In this document: in pieces, positions 6,582 through 7,697 of the stretch
Numbering within the stretch: the stretch's first letter is position 1
Layout: every line of letters starts with the position of its first letter
DNA from: DASTQL01 sp035462845
Lineage (GTDB): Bacteria > Actinomycetota > Actinomycetes > Jiangellales > Jiangellaceae
Assembly (NCBI GenBank): GCA_035462845.1
Contig: DATHTV010000088.1
Span: 1-7,697, forward strand
Reading direction: 5' to 3'
DNA length: 7,697 nt
Position numbers and translations under genes: made by a program
The notes under the pieces: model-generated
Database searches by the model: none
The model's input: only the letters and a program-made list of their open reading frames with translations
Told to the model about the DNA's origin: nothing

Positions 6582-6838
6582 GGCACTCCTCCGTCGCGTC
6601 GTGCTCGACGGAGGGACGAGGTCCCGGTCGGCCGGGTCCCCGCGGTACCACCCTCCTTGGCCCCGCTGGCGCGGGACCCGCTCTGGTGCGGTGCGGCCGG
6701 GTCTACTGAGCGCTGACGCGCCGTTCCTCCGGCGGCTCCGGGGTGATCTTCACCTCGCGCACACCCCCGGGCTCGCACCGTCCCCAGGTCGCTGGTGGCT
6801 GCGTGCGGGGCTACTCGTCCCCATCGTCGCCTTGTCGC
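6582..6838 (-). promoter_or_regulatory. T-box riboswitch leader of ileS, translational type
   Basis: Read on the minus strand this leader senses uncharged tRNA-Ile. The T-box core AGGAGGGTGGTACCGCG runs 6657 to 6641; its TGGT bulge (6650-6647) can pair with the ACCA end of tRNA-Ile. Stem I has the typical apical block (AGCGACC at 6793-6787, GGTGCGAGCC at 6778-6769) and the 3' specifier loop GTGAAGATCACC, in which ATC at 6747-6745 is the isoleucine specifier codon. Further landmarks are GGAACGG (6727-6721), AGTAGA (6707-6702), CCAGAG (6686-6681) and a stem III hairpin CCCGC/GCGGG (6675-6671, 6666-6662). There is no terminator. Instead an antisequestrator and a Shine-Dalgarno-sequestering hairpin exclude each other, so bound uncharged tRNA should free the ribosome site. 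Translational T-boxes before ileS are known in actinobacteria. The 5' end is inferred from the -10 element. Confidence 0.93.
6588..6614 (-). promoter_or_regulatory. Shine-Dalgarno sequestrator hairpin of the ileS T-box
   Basis: Minus-strand arms CCTCCGTCG (6614-6606) and CGACGGAGG (6596-6588) form a perfect nine-base-pair stem with a nine-base loop. The 3' arm contains most of the ileS Shine-Dalgarno GGAGGAG (6592-6586), so the hairpin hides it. The 5' arm is also needed for the antisequestrator helix (CCCTCC 6615-6610 with GGAGGG 6656-6651). Confidence 0.88.
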
Positions 6839-6845
6839 GGCGACC

Positions 6846-6851
6846 AGTGTA
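6846..6851 (-). promoter_or_regulatory. -10 element of the ileS/T-box promoter
   Basis: Minus-strand TACACT fits the TANNNT -10 pattern and lies just upstream of the first recognisable T-box bases. It predicts a start near 6836-6839 and a leader of about 257 bases. No convincing -35 is seen 16-18 bases upstream. The rest of the gap to the divergent DUF167 gene (6852-6930) shows no other named site. Confidence 0.6.
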
Positions 6852-6930
6852 CGGCGACCGCGGCCGCTCGTGGCCGGCAGCCGGCGGGCGGCCCAGAGCG
6901 CCGGTTCGGACGCCGCGCGACACTGGGCCG

Positions 6931-7221
6931 GTGGGCGGCGTCCGGGTGACCTTGCGGGTGCGACCAGGCGCGTCCCGGACCCGCGTGGGCGGCGTACGCG
7001 GGGAGGCCCTCGTCGTCGCGGTGCAGGCTCCGGCGGTGGACGGGCGGGCCACCGAGGCAGCACTGGCCGCGCTCGCCGAGGCCGTCGGCGTACGCAGGCG
7101 CGCGGTGCGACTGGTGAGCGGACTGACGTCACGGGACAAGGTGGTGGAGATCGACGCGTCCGTGGCTCCGCTGGAGGTCGTCGCGGCACGGCTCGCCGAG
7201 CTGCGCGGCGATGCGCATTGA
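6931..7221 (+). CDS. DUF167 (UPF0235/YggU) family protein
   Basis: A 96-residue protein of the DUF167/YggU family, of unknown biochemical role; members have a small alpha/beta fold. Recognisable blocks are VTLRVRPGASRTRVGG near the start, the APAVDGRATEAALAALAEAVGV helix region (split here as APAVDGRATEAAL and LAEAVGV) and VRLVSGLTSRDKVVEID. These are the standard family motifs, and length is normal. The GTG at 6931 is chosen; a second GTG at 6946 would give a start at the first strand and cannot be excluded. No Shine-Dalgarno site is evident, and GACACT at 6919-6924 is at best a weak -10. The gene is divergent from the ileS T-box leader. In E. coli yggU shares an operon with yggS and yggT, homologues of which lie elsewhere in this window. 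Confidence 0.85.
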   Translation: MGGVRVTLRVRPGASRTRVGGVRGEALVVAVQAPAVDGRATEAALAALAEAVGVRRRAVRLVSGLTSRDKVVEIDASVAPLEVVAARLAELRGDAH

Positions 7222-7246
7222 TGGCGGCCCGCGCCGGACCTATCCT
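7218..7246 (+). promoter_or_regulatory. Promoter for the Lys/Ala/Thr-rich ORF
   Basis: TTGATG (7218-7223, four of six to TTGACA) and TATCCT (7241-7246) are separated by 17 bases, the ideal spacing for a housekeeping sigma factor. The -35 overlaps the DUF167 stop codon. Transcription would start near 7253, about 38 bases before the ATG at 7291. This is the best complete promoter in the window. Confidence 0.65.
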
Positions 7247-7290
7247 CGGCGCACCGTAAGCGATCACCCGACGAGAGGGACGACCCGGAC

Positions 7291-7697
7291 ATGGCGGACA
7301 CCGGCAAGGGCATCACCGGGCGGGTGAGGGCGGCCGTCTCCGGCGCGGCGAAGGCGGCGTCGCTCGTCGGCGACAGCGGACGCAGAGCGGCGCGCGGCCG
7401 GTCTGGCCCCGCGAAGACGGCGTCGACGAAGACCAAGGCCACGAAGAAGACGTCCGTGACGAAGGCCGCGGCGACGAAGAAGACGACTGGGACGAAGGCC
7501 GCCGCGACGAAGAAGACGACCGCGCCCACGAAGGCCGCGCCAGCCAAGAAGGCCGCCACCACGAAGGCCGCCACCACGAAGGCCGCCACCACGAAGGCCG
7601 CGACCACGAAGACGGCCGCCACGAAGAGGGCCGCCACCACGAAGGCTGCGACCACGGAGAAGACCGCCACGAAGAAGGAGACCACGAAGAAGGCGAC
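7291..7697 (+). CDS. Lys/Ala/Thr-rich basic protein, 5' part only (histone H1-like or TraR/DksA-type N-terminus)
   Basis: The frame from ATG 7291 stays open to the window end (135 codons, no stop), so the gene is incomplete. A purine-rich GAGAGGGA at 7273-7280 precedes the start by ten bases. Residues 1-36 are moderately basic (MADTGKGITGRVRAAVSGAA and on). From about residue 40 the sequence is nearly only Lys, Ala and Thr, including consecutive AATTK pentapeptides coded by 15-base repeats. Such tails bind DNA or RNA without sequence specificity in actinobacterial histone-like proteins. In many actinobacteria the gene beyond ileS, before lspA, encodes a TraR/DksA zinc-finger protein with a basic N-terminus, so a zinc finger may follow outside the window. 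No conserved domain is visible inside it; the function call is inference from composition and context. Confidence 0.75.
   Translation, partial: MADTGKGITGRVRAAVSGAAKAASLVGDSGRRAARGRSGPAKTASTKTKATKKTSVTKAAATKKTTGTKAAATKKTTAPTKAAPAKKAATTKAATTKAATTKAATTKTAATKRAATTKAATTEKTATKKETTKKA
7552..7659 (+). repeat. 15-base tandem repeat encoding AATTK
   Basis: The unit GCCGCCACCACGAAG occurs three times without change (7552-7566, 7567-7581, 7582-7596). A copy with one change follows at 7597-7611, and another perfect copy lies at 7630-7644 after a diverged stretch. A degenerate unit at 7645-7659 ends in GAG. All are in frame with the basic ORF. Earlier parts of the ORF (7430-7545) show looser versions of the same theme. 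Confidence 0.9.

Noticed and set aside
4041..6716. An 891-codon open frame on the plus strand across ileS
   Set aside because: It is antisense to ileS, whose full set of synthetase motifs is clear. Long opposite-strand frames are expected where third positions are mostly G or C. Its product is a low-complexity Arg/Val/Gly-rich sequence without family motifs.
6829..6844. GTCGCC/GGCGAC hairpin at the start of the ileS leader as a terminator
   Set aside because: Its 5' arm lies upstream of or at the predicted transcript start, and no T-tract follows.
6750..7685. A minus-strand frame with Val/Ala/Phe hydrophobic repeats, like a membrane protein
   Set aside because: It is the complement of the Lys/Ala/Thr repeats and then runs through DUF167 and part of the T-box leader. 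The plus-strand reading has a promoter, ribosome site and sensible composition.

Overview
The window comes from a very GC-rich actinobacterial chromosome. G or C fills most third codon positions, and the SepF, DivIVA (Wag31) and IleRS sequences are of actinobacterial type. It covers the end of the division and cell-wall (dcw) cluster and the ileS region next to it. I cannot name the genus from sequence alone.

Left part (1-3289, all plus strand): the 3' end of ftsZ, then pgeF (YfiH/YlmD), yggS (YlmE, PLP-binding), sepF (YlmF), yggT (YlmG) and divIVA. This is the classical order downstream of ftsZ, also known in Firmicutes as ylmD-E-F-G-(H)-divIVA-ileS. The S4-domain gene ylmH is absent here and ileS is inverted. 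ftsZ/pgeF and pgeF/yggS overlap by one base each. FtsZ builds the ring, SepF anchors it to the membrane through the FtsZ tail seen at the window start, and DivIVA organises polar growth. PgeF and YggS are housekeeping enzymes for muropeptide proofreading and PLP homeostasis.

Middle (3290-3440): the convergent gap between divIVA and ileS holds one strong GC-rich hairpin terminator.

Right part: ileS (6581 to 3441, minus) encodes a type 2 isoleucyl-tRNA synthetase with the swapped signature GTHH in place of HXGH. Its leader (about 6582-6838) is a T-box riboswitch with specifier AUC, a T-box core and a Shine-Dalgarno-sequestering hairpin. The two pairings are mutually exclusive, so control appears translational; ileS itself starts at a TTG. 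Divergent from it lies a small DUF167 (YggU-like) gene. Behind a good promoter follows an incomplete, Lys/Ala/Thr-rich ORF with pentapeptide repeats that runs off the window end. It is either a histone-H1-like protein or the basic tail of a TraR/DksA-type protein.

No mobile element, CRISPR array, tRNA or rRNA was seen. The most interesting items are the IleRS signature swap, the complete two-state fold of the T-box leader, the 11-residue repeat in the DivIVA coiled coil and the repeat-built basic ORF.
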